NCBI GenBank assembly: GCA_018242765.1
Contig: JAFEBH010000008.1
Span: 61,252 to 125,251, forward strand
Direction: 5' to 3'
Length of the DNA stretch: 64,000 bases
Source of the DNA: Nitrospira sp.
Lineage (GTDB): Bacteria; Nitrospirota; Nitrospiria; Nitrospirales; Nitrospiraceae
In this document: positions 52,547-62,066 of the stretch, one piece after another
Position numbering within the stretch: position 1 is the first letter of the stretch
Layout: each line of letters opens with the position of its first letter
The notes under the pieces: model-generated
What the model was told of the DNA's origin: nothing
The model's database searches: none
What the model saw: only the letters and a program-made list of their open reading frames with translations
Position numbers and translations under genes: made by a program

Positions 52547-53653
52547 TCAGCTCTTGGGTTTTTTATAGAACGGTGGTTTGACCACCTGCGCAGGAACAGC
52601 CTTCCCCCGGATGTCGATCTGAATCTTCGTCCCTGGCTCGGCGTAGCGAGGCAGCACAGAGCCCAAGCCAATCCCTTTCTGTAGGAACGGTGACAGATTG
52701 CCGCTCGTCACCTCACCGATGGATTGCACCGGTGAATCAGCTGAGAGAATAGTGAAACCATGGCGGGGGACGGCTTTTTCAAGCAGTTCAAAGCCCACCA
52801 AGCGACGCACCACCCCCTGCGTCCGTTGAGACAACAGTGCTGCACGACCGACGAACTCACCTTTTTCAAAATTCACCACCCACTCAGCACCGGCTTCCAG
52901 TGGGCTGGTCTCTTCGTTGATATCGTTTCCGTACAGGAGATAGCCCATGTCCAGGCGAAGCAAATCACGTGCGCCTAATCCCGCCGGCTTGAGACCTAGT
53001 GGTTGACCAACTTTTAACAGCTCCTCCCATGCTGGTTCAGCGAACTGCGCAGAGAGATAGAGCTCGTATCCCAGTTCGCCGGTGTAGCCTGTCCGTGCAA
53101 CGATGACGGATCCGCCGAATGCGGGGACTTCCATGCACTGCCTAACTTTTAGGTTCGCAGCCTCAGCAACACCGATCGCGATCAAGATGTCGCGGGAGAG
53201 GGGACCTTGTACGGCAATCTGCGCCAGCTCCGTTGAACGATCCCGAACCTTGCACCCTTGCACATGGGCGACTTTTTCCAACAGCCAGGTGACGATCTTC
53301 TCGCGATTCGAGGCATTAACACAGACAAGAAACTCGTACGGTTTGACGTGATAGATAAAAATGTCGTCCTGGATGCCTCCCTTGGGATTACAGACCATCG
53401 AATACTGCGAGGAGCGGACTGAAATCTTGGAGACATCGTTGGTGGTGACATATTGCAAGAACCCGACAGAGCCTGGACCGGAGACGCTGATCCGGCCCAT
53501 GTGGCTCACGTCGAAAAGACCGGCCTTGCTGCGGACGCTGTGGTATTCATCGACGACGCCGCTGTACTGGATAGGCATCTCCCATCCGGTAAAGTCGACC
53601 AGCTTGGCGCCTGCGGCACGATGTTGTGCAATGAGCGGAGTCTGTTTCATCAT
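52547..53653 (-). CDS. gcvT: glycine cleavage system aminomethyltransferase (T protein)
   Basis: A 368-residue GcvT: TPLIAQHRAAGAKLVDFTGWEMPIQY at the start, the catalytic-domain motifs GLFDVSHMGRISVSG and ARTGYTGELGYELYLS, and a C-terminal domain with TSGNLSPFLQKGIGLG. It transfers the aminomethyl group from the H protein to tetrahydrofolate. The gcvH and gcvP genes are not in this window. ATGs at 53653 and 53650 are adjacent, and either may be used. Confidence 0.94.
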   Translation of the reverse strand: MMKQTPLIAQHRAAGAKLVDFTGWEMPIQYSGVVDEYHSVRSKAGLFDVSHMGRISVSGPGSVGFLQYVTTNDVSKISVRSSQYSMVCNPKGGIQDDIFIYHVKPYEFLVCVNASNREKIVTWLLEKVAHVQGCKVRDRSTELAQIAVQGPLSRDILIAIGVAEAANLKVRQCMEVPAFGGSVIVARTGYTGELGYELYLSAQFAEPAWEELLKVGQPLGLKPAGLGARDLLRLDMGYLLYGNDINEETSPLEAGAEWVVNFEKGEFVGRAALLSQRTQGVVRRLVGFELLEKAVPRHGFTILSADSPVQSIGEVTSGNLSPFLQKGIGLGSVLPRYAEPGTKIQIDIRGKAVPAQVVKPPFYKKPKS

Positions 53654-53741
53654 GGCCAGTCGAAATTCAGAATCTCCGTCAAGGCATTGTATCTGAAGAC
53701 CTGGGCATGACAACCTTCGGACCTGAGAGACCTGACGACGT

Positions 53742-54170
53742 TCATTGGACTCTGAGTAACTCCACATCGAAAATCAACGTGGCATTCGGTGGGATCACGC
53801 CACCGGCACCGCGCGAGCCGTATCCCAAATCGGATGGGATGGTCAGCTTGCGCTTGCCTCCCACCTTCATCCCCTGGACCCCTTCATCCCAGCCTTTAAT
53901 GACGCGTCCGGCGCCAAGCGGAAAGGAAAAGGGTTGCCCACGATCAACGGAACTATCGAACTTTTTTCCGTTCTCCAGCCAGCCGGTGTAGTGCACGCTC
54001 ACATTCTTCCCTGCAACGGCCGCATCTCCCGTCCCAACTGCTTGATCGACATATTTCAGCCCGGATGGCGTGGTCACTTCCTGATTATTCTCAGCCATGG
54101 AACCTCCTACTCCCACAGATACCGTCAGCACGACGATCGCCATGAGTGATAAAAGATACGATGATTTCAT
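53742..54170 (-). CDS. exported FKBP-type peptidyl-prolyl isomerase
   Basis: A 142-residue protein: signal peptide (about residues 1-26) followed by one complete FKBP domain ([64 protein letters not shown]). All conserved pocket residues (Tyr, Asp, Trp, Tyr, Phe) seem present. It assists protein folding in the periplasm. Confidence 0.92.
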   Translation of the reverse strand: MKSSYLLSLMAIVVLTVSVGVGGSMAENNQEVTTPSGLKYVDQAVGTGDAAVAGKNVSVHYTGWLENGKKFDSSVDRGQPFSFPLGAGRVIKGWDEGVQGMKVGGKRKLTIPSDLGYGSRGAGGVIPPNATLIFDVELLRVQ

Positions 54171-54231
54171 ATGAATCTCCTCTTTCCATTGTATGGCATG
54201 GTCCGGATAGCCGGGTCAACCAGAATGGGTC

Positions 54232-54376
54232 AACAGCCTGTTGAAAACTACTGTGCCATAACAAAAATGTTGGTCTGTGAGGGAGTTCAGCTCCCATCCA
54301 CTACTACCTGCGGCTGTTCAAACAGACTGTCCAGCGATGCGAGAACAACGCTGGCAGACTGTTTCAACAGCCTGTT
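54232..54376. repeat. short inverted-repeat element (MITE- or REP-like)
   Basis: The left end AACAGCCTGTTGAAAA (54232) and the complement of the right end, AACAGGCTGTTGAAAC (54376), are nearly identical terminal inverted repeats. Inside, an imperfect 16-bp hairpin (AAACAG-CTG-CCAGCG with CGCTGG-CAG-CTGTTT) lies at about 54318-54367. The element is 145 bp, lies between the FKBP and FIST genes, and overlaps the last codon of FIST. It has no coding capacity. Confidence 0.6.
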
Positions 54377-55544
54377 ATCGGTCTCGTTCGGCGAAGAGCG
54401 CCAAACTGGCCGTGTAACCATGGAGAAAACTTCGCCCACCGACCGGACCGATTTCGCCCTGCGCGAAAAATCCGGCCAACGGAATGGAGCCCAACCGCGC
54501 CGTTGCGGTTCCGGCATCATGGTTGGGCTTCCCAAAGAGTCCCTGGCCCCGTCCACAACAGCTGAACATGAGCGCACCAAGCGGAGGATGGCGATGACGC
54601 GCATGATCCGCCGCAAGCAGTGCGTTGAACTCCTCGCTGGCTGAGGCGGCATCGCGCAGATGGAATTGGACCGTCTGTCCTTCTTGAACCACCTCTCCCA
54701 CAGCGACCGCGCCCGTGGTTTGATCGGCTCCAAGCAGGTTCCGGATGAGGAAGTCTCCACGCTCGAAGCGGTTCCGATGTTCGTCGATCACAATGCCGAG
54801 ATGGACCGCACGATTCGCCCGTTGCCGCTCCTCTTCCGACAGTGACTCGAACACCGCGTGCAACCGCCCCAGTGCTGGCTCGCCTCCCAGTTCCTGAATC
54901 AGATTCCGTTCCGCCTTGGTCACGACAAACCGCTCACCGATCAAACGACAGCCTTGTGAGATCACCGGACGAATATCGACCGCTCCCGAGAGACGCACGC
55001 CCACGAGTCCGCCCTCGAACGCCTGATCGTTGAGCACGAGCCGATTCATCCCAGCCTCTTGCCCCCCGCCGGCAAGACCACCGATCGCCTGGGCGCCTGG
55101 GTATCGATCGTCCACGATCCCTAGGATGTCTTGAACGGGCGTCGTAAACGGATCGGCAAGGAGGAGAAACGTCCCATCGTCGACTCCCGGGGCAGGCCAT
55201 CCCGTGAGATGGAATTGATCCTGAGTCGGAGAAAATGAGGACTGCAGTGGGTGGAGGTTGACATCGGGCAACACCGCCGCCCAGGCGGTGATTGCAGGCG
55301 CGGTCTCTAATTCCTCTGCCCCGGCAATTACACCCTCTCCACTGCAACCCAGCAGCAGTCTCGGACGAAGCGTTCCGGTAAGCATCTCTGCCAACCGATC
55401 GGCCCCTTCTGCATGGTGCGCGGAGAAGAAGACACCGACCAAATCGATGGGAGTTCCACTCAGTCGCGTACGAATAGCTGCAGCCACCTCTAACGCTGCC
55501 GCGTCAGTATCAATCTGTCTTGAGAGCGCCACCGCAAACTGCAT
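54375..55544 (-). CDS. FIST domain protein
   Basis: A 389-residue protein with FIST N (about 30-230: LLLGCSGEGVIAG, AIGGLAGGG) and FIST C (about 235-370: ISQGCRLIGERFVVTKAERN, FSCCGRGQGLFG, PLAGFFAQGEIGPVG). FIST domains are ligand-binding sensor domains, perhaps for amino acids, normally attached to signalling modules. Here it stands alone, so it may be a binding or scavenging protein. Its stop lies within the right arm of the inverted-repeat element. Confidence 0.9.
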   Translation of the reverse strand: MQFAVALSRQIDTDAAALEVAAAIRTRLSGTPIDLVGVFFSAHHAEGADRLAEMLTGTLRPRLLLGCSGEGVIAGAEELETAPAITAWAAVLPDVNLHPLQSSFSPTQDQFHLTGWPAPGVDDGTFLLLADPFTTPVQDILGIVDDRYPGAQAIGGLAGGGQEAGMNRLVLNDQAFEGGLVGVRLSGAVDIRPVISQGCRLIGERFVVTKAERNLIQELGGEPALGRLHAVFESLSEEERQRANRAVHLGIVIDEHRNRFERGDFLIRNLLGADQTTGAVAVGEVVQEGQTVQFHLRDAASASEEFNALLAADHARHRHPPLGALMFSCCGRGQGLFGKPNHDAGTATARLGSIPLAGFFAQGEIGPVGGRSFLHGYTASLALFAERDR

Positions 55545-55621
55545 GGAATAGTCTCAGGGTGAGAAGCTGATGGATAACCAGGATCGACAAATGAGCGGTA
55601 CAGACCGGAACGGTTCAAAAA

Positions 55622-55849
55622 TCAGACACCCGGATCCATGCGCTGCGCTCGGACTTGCGCGAGTTTTTTATAATAGCGCCACAGATACGAATGGTAGTCA
55701 TCGACTTGCGCAAGGAGATAGTGCAATTCCGTCGGATCCTCGGTTTCCAGTGCGTGAATCATCCGCGCCTTGAGGAATTCGGCAAAGGCTTCCGTCTTTT
55801 GCACCGCCGTCATCAGCTGCAATCCACCGCCGATTTGGTAGTCGCCCAT
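55622..55849 (-). CDS. small hypothetical protein
   Basis: A 75-residue helical protein (TEAFAEFLKARMIHALETED, then LHYLLAQVDDYHSYLWRYY) with no signal peptide. It reads in the same direction as FIST, 77 bp upstream of it. Its amphipathic pattern looks like a real protein; no family is known to me. Confidence 0.6.
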   Translation of the reverse strand: MGDYQIGGGLQLMTAVQKTEAFAEFLKARMIHALETEDPTELHYLLAQVDDYHSYLWRYYKKLAQVRAQRMDPGV

Positions 55850-55953
55850 CGACTTAGTCTCCTTCGTTCACAGCTGGGCGGAAGAATAGCGAGGAGCACG
55901 CGGGAAATGCAAGCGCAGTGGCCGAGAACTGTGTTAAACGAGCGGGGTGCTGA

Positions 55954-57162
55954 CTAGTGTTGAGTCGGCTGCAAGAGCCCCTTGAGGCGGACGAGGTCGA
56001 TGGCGTCGATACGATGGTCATCACGGCCCGTGACTGACGTTGCCATGGTGAGGGCGTTCAGGATGGCTTCTTCTGTCGCTTCAACTGTGGCGGTGATGAG
56101 AGGATTCAGATGGGTGTCGGCCAGGTGCGTCAGTTGGTAGATGGGCTCTTTCGGATAGTGGGGAATCACGTTCGCGGTGGAAAAGGCCAGCATGAAGTCG
56201 CCGCTGCTGTGCCGAGCTGTAGAGCCGGTGCGGGCAAGGCCGAGCGCAGCACGTTTAGCCAGCCGCGTCAGCTGGCGGCTGTCAAGCGGCGCATCGATGG
56301 CGATGATGATGATAATGGACCCTTCGCTCTGACCGGGCGAGAGCGCCTGAGACTGTTGTTGGGCTGGTGGTGGGCCATAGAGCTTTCCCACCGGCACGCT
56401 GGCGATGACCAGTTCCGGTCTCCGGCCATGGTTCGCATTAACAAGGACTCCGATGGTATAACCTCCGTCTTTCTCCGATAACTTTCTCGATGACGTGCCG
56501 ATACCGCCTTTGAATCCATACGAGACCATCCCCGTGCCGGCACCGACCGTGCCTTCTGCCACTGGGCCACTGGTGGCCCCATCAAGCGCCGTAATCACAT
56601 CCTGCTCCGACACATGGCGACCTTGGATGTCGTTCAATCGTCCGTCGTCGCATTCCGCTACGACCGGAGTGAGCGTGTCGTCTTCGATGCCGATGGCCGG
56701 GTACTGCTTGATCATCCAGCTCATCACGCCGTTCGCTACACGAGGGATATTGAGCGTGTTGGTCAGCGCGATGGGATATTCCAAGAATCCTGATTCGGCA
56801 ACCCATGAGAGCCCCGTCATTTCGCCGGTGCCGTTGAGGACGAAAAATCCAGCCGGTACCTTCTTATGCCACACGTCGTCGCGTGGAACGATGACCGTCA
56901 CACCGGTCCGGACCGGACCCTGCCCCGGCTTGAGCGCCCCGCCTCCGTGTATGAGGGTCTGATGCCCCACCTTCACCCCGACCACATCGGTGATGGCATT
57001 GAGCGGCCCTGTTGGATAATTGCCGATGACGATGCCGAGGTCTCGAAGACGGTGACGACTTTGATCTGATTCGGCAGCTGCCGTCGACAAACATCCGGTC
57101 AGGAGCGCAGCGATGCAGGAGAACCGTACTACCCGTGCCGCCTGCCTAAATCTATATTTCAT
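55954..57162 (-). CDS. S58-family aminopeptidase (DmpA-like), exported
   Basis: A 402-residue protein with a signal peptide or lipobox (LLTGC, about residue 22) and the full DmpA/P1-type fold: LGIVIGNYPTGPLNAITDVVGVKVGHQT at the front, and GTVGAGTGMVSYGFKGG followed by IGTSSR, the self-cleavage region of the N-terminal-nucleophile family. The start at 57162 overlaps the end of the beta-CASP gene by 11 bp and gives the signal peptide. It would cleave N-terminal D- or L-amino acids from peptides. Confidence 0.87.
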   Translation of the reverse strand: MKYRFRQAARVVRFSCIAALLTGCLSTAAAESDQSRHRLRDLGIVIGNYPTGPLNAITDVVGVKVGHQTLIHGGGALKPGQGPVRTGVTVIVPRDDVWHKKVPAGFFVLNGTGEMTGLSWVAESGFLEYPIALTNTLNIPRVANGVMSWMIKQYPAIGIEDDTLTPVVAECDDGRLNDIQGRHVSEQDVITALDGATSGPVAEGTVGAGTGMVSYGFKGGIGTSSRKLSEKDGGYTIGVLVNANHGRRPELVIASVPVGKLYGPPPAQQQSQALSPGQSEGSIIIIIAIDAPLDSRQLTRLAKRAALGLARTGSTARHSSGDFMLAFSTANVIPHYPKEPIYQLTHLADTHLNPLITATVEATEEAILNALTMATSVTGRDDHRIDAIDLVRLKGLLQPTQH

Positions 57163-58549
57163 GCGTGCTGCCCTGATGGGGTATCCGCACATCAACTTTC
57201 GGATGTTCGGCTTGGATGGCTGCGCCCAAGGAGAGAGCCTGTTTCTCTTCGCCATGCACAACGAACACGGTGCTGGGCAATGGGTTAATGGCTCGTACGT
57301 AGGCCAAGAGGTCGTTCCGGTCGGCATGAGCCGACAGGCCGTTGAATTTCACGATCTGCGCCCGCCGTTGGGTCGGCACACCGAAGATGGGGACCACATC
57401 CCACCCTTCGACCAGCTTGCGGCCCAGTGTATGTTCTGCTTGAAAGCCGACAAAGACGATGACGTTCGCTTCCTCCTGAATGGCGTGTTTGAGATGGTGG
57501 ATGATGCGGCCGCCCTCGCACATGCCGGACGAGGAGATGATGACACAGGGTCCGCGCATGCTATTGAGGCGCTTACTGTCTTCCGCAGAGGAGACGAAGT
57601 GGATATACCGTGAGGCGAAGACATCACCCCCCGAGGAAAAAGTTTTCATGGTTTCCTCGTCATAACACTCTGGGTGCCGCTTGAAGACCTCGGTCGCCTT
57701 CCCCGCCAAAGGAGAATCGATATAAATCGGGATCGGCTCGACGCGGCCTTCACCTACCAATTCCTTGATCCGCATTACCAGTTCCTGTGTGCGCCCTACC
57801 GCAAACGCTGGAACAATAATCTTGCTCTTGTGTTGTCGCGCGTGTGCGATCAGGTCCTGGGCCTTCTTCTTCATTTCCTCGCCGACCTGTTCGTGCAGTC
57901 GGTCGCCGTACGTCGATTCGAGGATCAGCACGTCACAGCTCGACGGCGGTTCTGGATCACGCAGAATCGGCATATGGGAACGACCCAGATCGCCGCTGAA
58001 CAAAACCGTGGTCGTATTGCCACGTGCCGTATATTTCACCCGGACTGCGGCTGATCCCAAAATATGCCCCGCGTCGTGGAAGGATGCCGTGAGACGTGGA
58101 GCAATCTTCAGTTGATCTCCATACCGAACCCCTTCAAACCGCTTCACAACTTTGCGGACATCGTCCCCGTCATAGATTGGCTGGACACAGGTCTTCCCGC
58201 GCCTGCGCTCCTGTTTGTTGACATAGCGGCAATCGTATTCCTGCACACGAGCCGAATCCTCGAGCATGATCCCGGCCAAGTCGGCCGAGGCTCTCGTTAG
58301 ATACACTTTCCCTGAAAACCCCTGTCCCGGCAGGACCGGCAAGGCTCCGGAGTGGTCGATATGCGCATGGGACAGCAAGACGGCCCCGAGGGATTTGGGA
58401 TCGAACCCCAGATCCTGGTTTCTCCGTACTGCTTCCTGACGGCGGCCTTGAAACATGCCGCAATCAAACAGGAGCCGGAACCCTGGGGCTTCCAGCAAAT
58501 GACGACTCCCTGTCACCGAACGAGCTGCGCCGTAGAATGAGAGTTTCAT
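57152..58549 (-). CDS. metallo-beta-lactamase/beta-CASP RNA-processing nuclease
   Basis: A 465-residue MBL-fold nuclease with the beta-CASP insertion: LLFDCGMFQG, the metal motif SHAHIDHSG, AGHILGSAAV, SGDLGRS, then the beta-CASP part with SPLAGKATEVF and the terminal zinc-linked SAHADR and VVHGEE. The layout is that of CPSF73/YsgB-type ribonucleases. It overlaps the LOG gene by 4 nt (ATGA) and the peptidase gene at its other end, so the three form one translationally linked unit. Confidence 0.93.
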   Translation of the reverse strand: MKLSFYGAARSVTGSRHLLEAPGFRLLFDCGMFQGRRQEAVRRNQDLGFDPKSLGAVLLSHAHIDHSGALPVLPGQGFSGKVYLTRASADLAGIMLEDSARVQEYDCRYVNKQERRRGKTCVQPIYDGDDVRKVVKRFEGVRYGDQLKIAPRLTASFHDAGHILGSAAVRVKYTARGNTTTVLFSGDLGRSHMPILRDPEPPSSCDVLILESTYGDRLHEQVGEEMKKKAQDLIAHARQHKSKIIVPAFAVGRTQELVMRIKELVGEGRVEPIPIYIDSPLAGKATEVFKRHPECYDEETMKTFSSGGDVFASRYIHFVSSAEDSKRLNSMRGPCVIISSSGMCEGGRIIHHLKHAIQEEANVIVFVGFQAEHTLGRKLVEGWDVVPIFGVPTQRRAQIVKFNGLSAHADRNDLLAYVRAINPLPSTVFVVHGEEKQALSLGAAIQAEHPKVDVRIPHQGSTHEI

Positions 58550-59400
58550 GTGATGGGTACTCCATTGTAGCGTGCGATCAGGTCCCAGGCTTCCTGAGCC
58601 GTTTCTGCATAATGAAAGAGATCAAGGTCCGTCTGTGCGATCAATCCGTACTCCACAAGCAGCTGCCAGTTGATCACACGCTCCCAGAAATCCCGGCCGA
58701 CCAAAATCACGATGACCTTGTCCACCTTGCCCGTTTGAAGCAAGGTCAGGGTTTCGAACAGTTCATCGAGCGTACCGAATCCTCCGGGAAAGGCGACGAG
58801 TGCCTTGGCCCGGATGAGGAAGTGCATTTTCCGGATGGCGAAATAGCGAAACTGAAAACTGAGTCTAGGGGTGATGTAGGGGTTCGGATGTTGTTCGTGC
58901 GGCAGGGTTATGTTGAGGCCGATCGACTTGGCATTCACGTCTGCAGCCCCACGGTTGGCTGCTTCCATAATGCCAGGCCCACCCCCCGTTACCACCACGT
59001 AATTGCACCGGCCATCCACCTGACAGGTCGAGGAGACCAACCGTGCAAACTCTCTGGCAATGTCATAATATTTGGCGAGCTCAAGCTGACGCTTGGCGAT
59101 GGTGACTTGTAGTTGGAGATCGTGGCCCTGTGGGGTACGATCGGCTTGCTCTTCAGCCTGCCGCAATGCCTGTCTGGCAACGGCCGGCTCGTGCAACCTG
59201 GCACTCCCGAAGACGACGATAGTGGATTCGATCCGTTCTTCTTTTTGGATGAGTTCGGGCTTCAGCAGTTCGAGACCGATGCGGATGGGACGTAGCTCAT
59301 CTCGCTGGAGAAATTCGGTATCTTTATCCGCGGGGATATACGAAGAGGATCGGTCGTCACATGGCGGGTGTGGAGCGGGATGTGGGGTTCCCTGACTCAT
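58546..59400 (-). CDS. LOG-family protein (nucleotide 5'-monophosphate phosphoribohydrolase-like)
   Basis: A 284-residue protein with a Rossmann-type LOG domain: VVFGSARLHEP near 60, TGGGPGIMEAANRGA near 140, and the catalytic signature FPGGFGTLDELFETLTLLQ near 205. The 60-residue N-terminal extension is longer than in LonelyGuy proteins, but the active-site Arg/Glu motif is intact. It would cleave the N-glycosidic bond of nucleoside monophosphates. It leads the operon with the beta-CASP nuclease. Confidence 0.9.
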   Translation of the reverse strand: MSQGTPHPAPHPPCDDRSSSYIPADKDTEFLQRDELRPIRIGLELLKPELIQKEERIESTIVVFGSARLHEPAVARQALRQAEEQADRTPQGHDLQLQVTIAKRQLELAKYYDIAREFARLVSSTCQVDGRCNYVVVTGGGPGIMEAANRGAADVNAKSIGLNITLPHEQHPNPYITPRLSFQFRYFAIRKMHFLIRAKALVAFPGGFGTLDELFETLTLLQTGKVDKVIVILVGRDFWERVINWQLLVEYGLIAQTDLDLFHYAETAQEAWDLIARYNGVPIT

Positions 59401-59466
59401 GGGCCGCCATTATAACGGCCCGATGATACAGGCGGCAATTCATTGTTGAGCCGAGTGGGCCGGACG

Positions 59467-59892
59467 TTAGAAGGGATAGGGATGGAACGGAGGTCTCACA
59501 AGGCCGCGTTGAAAACCTTGGTGGATCACAACCCAGTCATGATTACAGAATACTTGGAACTCGTCGAGTCCCAGTCCCGTTCGGGAAAAGATGAGGTCCG
59601 GATCCACGGGCGTCCAGGGTTTTGCTAACCACCCCAAGTTGACACGCGAGTATTTCAGGTCGAGGAACCGATAGGTAACCACCACCCCCGAATCAGCATC
59701 GCTGATCGTATCCGGGGTCCCGAGCTTGGTCACGACTTCGGTCAGGGTCGTTTGCCCCGGAACAATAAATGCGACCTGCTCCGGAGTGAGAGTGGCATTG
59801 AGGGTTACGCGAACCACATTGCAACCCATGGTTGATATGCACACGATTACCGCGAGAACGAAGGGAAGAGCCCTATTCCCGACATACGTCAT
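59467..59892 (-). CDS. lipoprotein with BamE/SmpA-like pattern (1)
   Basis: A 141-residue lipoprotein (signal and lipobox ISTMGC near 23). The central part (VPGQTTLTEVVTKLGTPDTIS) is the pattern of a BamE/SmpA-type fold in which a helix is followed by a GTPD turn. It starts one base after the stop of a similar lipoprotein gene, so the two form a pair. Function may relate to envelope assembly, but this is inference. Confidence 0.7.
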   Translation of the reverse strand: MTYVGNRALPFVLAVIVCISTMGCNVVRVTLNATLTPEQVAFIVPGQTTLTEVVTKLGTPDTISDADSGVVVTYRFLDLKYSRVNLGWLAKPWTPVDPDLIFSRTGLGLDEFQVFCNHDWVVIHQGFQRGLVRPPFHPYPF

Positions 59893-59893
59893 G

Positions 59894-60280
59894 TCACTCC
59901 CCAAAGGGCCAAAAGCGAAATCCCAAACTCTCGGTGCGCTTCGAAGCAAGCACGTCTTCAACAATCCCCTCGCGATTCACGATGATAAACACGTCATCAC
60001 TCTTTATTGACAATCGTGTGAAGTTCAGGATGATCAGGAGCAGGCTCCCCGCTTTTGCATCATACCGATAGTAATGAAACACATCCCGTCCGTTGAGTTG
60101 TACCAATCGATCTGGCGCACCCAGTAGGTTGACCACTTCGATTTTCGTCGTGATCCCCTTCTGAATGGCGGTGAGCACTTCCGTTTTAACGTCGTCGCCG
60201 AGCGTCCCTCGACTGAAGGCACAGCCGTGTAGGAGTAGGCTCACAACCAGAAGCGCCTGAATCGATCGAACAATCCTCAT
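59894..60280 (-). CDS. lipoprotein with BamE/SmpA-like pattern (2)
   Basis: A 128-residue lipoprotein (MRIVRSIQALLVVSLLLHGC) with the same helix-turn motif (IQKGITTKIEVVNLLGAPDRLV) and a beta-rich end. It precedes the other lipoprotein by one base. The two are similar in pattern but not closely in sequence. Confidence 0.72.
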   Translation of the reverse strand: MRIVRSIQALLVVSLLLHGCAFSRGTLGDDVKTEVLTAIQKGITTKIEVVNLLGAPDRLVQLNGRDVFHYYRYDAKAGSLLLIILNFTRLSIKSDDVFIIVNREGIVEDVLASKRTESLGFRFWPFGE

Positions 60281-60295
60281 GTCCGATACTCCTTT

Positions 60296-60796
60296 CTATG
60301 AGTTCGGTCGTCGATGGTCCAGAACGAAATCTTGTTCATAGACAGTATAGACGGCAGGCCTGAGGCCCACGCGCTGATAGACCGTTTGGGCATTGTGATT
60401 CTGATGTTCGACGTAGAGGCGGATCCCGCAGACTTGCGGATCTGCCTTGGCTCGCGCGGCAATGTGCTCATGCATTGCTCGATACACTCCCCGGCACCGC
60501 CATTCCGGTGTGACATAGACGCTCTGCACCCACCAAAAGGCCCCGTTTCGCCAATCACTCCATTCAAAGGTGATCATTAGTTGGCCGACGGCTGTTCGGG
60601 GTGCCTCGGCGGAAGTTTCTGCCATGATGTAAAAGCCATACTCAGGGTGTGCCAAGAGTGCGCGTGCGCCTTCTCGGAGCCGAGCGATGTCCAGTCTGCG
60701 CTGTTCGGTTTCGAGTGCCATGGCCGCATTGAACTCGACGATCCTCTGTACATCGTCCACCGTGGCTGGCCTAATGACGAACATGTCTGGACTCAT
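60296..60796 (-). CDS. GNAT-family N-acetyltransferase
   Basis: A 166-residue acetyltransferase-type protein. The acetyl-CoA motif is VQSVYVTPEWRCRGVYRAMHEH, with a WRCRGVY loop in place of the usual R/QxxGxG/A, followed by LYVEHQNHNAQTVYQRVGLRP. The substrate is unknown. The start lies 4 nt after the stop of the DUF502 gene on the same strand. The changed GxG may weaken acetyl-CoA binding. Confidence 0.85.
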   Translation of the reverse strand: MSPDMFVIRPATVDDVQRIVEFNAAMALETEQRRLDIARLREGARALLAHPEYGFYIMAETSAEAPRTAVGQLMITFEWSDWRNGAFWWVQSVYVTPEWRCRGVYRAMHEHIAARAKADPQVCGIRLYVEHQNHNAQTVYQRVGLRPAVYTVYEQDFVLDHRRPNS

Positions 60797-60799
60797 CGC

Positions 60800-61408
60800 T
60801 TATGGTAGAGCTGGTGGCGACGTCGTGAGCCATCCAGCCCGCGGCCTGTAAAACCCGGCAGAGAATTCCATCTTCATGGCTTCTTCAAAAGGGAGATTAA
60901 TGGGCTTGAGCGCGGGTTCTGGAATGAAGGCCAAGTATCCGGTAAACGGATGAATGGCCGTCGGCACAAACACCATCATAAGCGTATGAGATGGATCTAC
61001 CTGGAGAGCCCGTGGAGCCGTACCCATGACAAATCCTAAGGCCCAACATCCATCACGGGGAAAAGGAAAAGCCACAACCCTGCTCTGCCCAAAGCGTGAG
61101 CGGAAATTGACCAGATCCGTCATGCCTTTTAATGTGAGGTAAATACTTTGCACGAGTGGGATCTGTTCGATCCGCCGCTCCAATCTTTCGAATAGGCCGC
61201 GACCGATCATCTGATCACCGATCACTCCTGCGAGAATGAGAAGTAACACCAAAAGCACCAGGCCAAGACCAGGAACTGGATAGACCAAATATCGGCCTAC
61301 AACACTATCGAGGGTGGTAAAGAGGGTCGAGAGGATCAACAATGTGGCCCAGGCCGGCACAATGAGGATGAGCCCAGCCACACAGGTTTTCCAGAAGGCT
61401 TTCATCAT
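60800..61408 (-). CDS. DUF502 family membrane protein
   Basis: A 202-residue protein with two membrane helices near the N-terminus (about 5-27 and 45-68) and the DUF502 pattern: IPLVQSIYLTLKGMTD, VVAFPFPRDGCWALGFVMG, MMVFVPTAIHPFTGYLAFIP. The ATG at 61408 has AGGAG 6 nt before it. Function of DUF502 is not known. Confidence 0.88.
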   Translation of the reverse strand: MMKAFWKTCVAGLILIVPAWATLLILSTLFTTLDSVVGRYLVYPVPGLGLVLLVLLLILAGVIGDQMIGRGLFERLERRIEQIPLVQSIYLTLKGMTDLVNFRSRFGQSRVVAFPFPRDGCWALGFVMGTAPRALQVDPSHTLMMVFVPTAIHPFTGYLAFIPEPALKPINLPFEEAMKMEFSAGFYRPRAGWLTTSPPALP

Positions 61409-61539
61409 TTCGCGCTCCTGGCCATAAACCGTTGTGAGTCTAGCAGTGTCTGCATCTATTGAGAGGCCTTGAGACTGACTCGTACTTGGTGGCATGATAC
61501 CGAATCATACGCGTGACAACCGCGGGAAGGATAGAGTCC

Positions 61540-61800
61540 ATGAACATCAACCCCGATCTGCTGGCCATTCTCTGTTGCCCTGAGACGAAGCAAAAAGTAG
61601 CGGTTGCCGATGAGACCGTTATCAGCTTGCTGAATTCCTCTGTCACTCGAGGGGAATTAAAGAATAAGGGCAATCGACCGGTTACCGAACCATTTGAGGG
61701 GGGGTTAGTCCGAGAAGACGGTACACTTCTGTATCCCATCCGAGATAATATTCCCGTCATGCTGATTGAAGAAGGGATCCCCTTGGCACAAATTCAGTGA
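61540..61800 (+). CDS. Trm112-like zinc protein
   Basis: An 86-residue protein of the Trm112/UPF0434 kind: LLAILCCPETKQKVAV at the start and GGLVREDGTLLYPIRDNIPVMLIEEGI at the end. Only the first cysteine pair is present; the second pair is replaced. Such proteins support methyltransferases. The ATG at 61540 follows GGAAGGATAGAG. It diverges from the DUF502 gene. Confidence 0.85.
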   Translation: MNINPDLLAILCCPETKQKVAVADETVISLLNSSVTRGELKNKGNRPVTEPFEGGLVREDGTLLYPIRDNIPVMLIEEGIPLAQIQ

Positions 61801-62066
61801 CCATTGTTGAATTTGTCCGATCTGGCCCGCCTACCGGTCGCCACTTTAAGTCTGCCGTTTCGTGCTTCGTTGCTTGAATCTCGCTCCTTCGCTCAGACGT
61901 TTCAGGCTTCACGCTCAGCGTCTCGAGTGATGCAGAAACCAACAGTGTCAAACGTGAGACCGTTACCCCATGGCTCCGGGTGCTTGAAAACAAGACCAGG
62001 ACAGTGTCGGCGGTTTTTTTCCGCATCCTGCGGGGGTAAACGGGCACCTTTGCCTGATCGCAGAAC

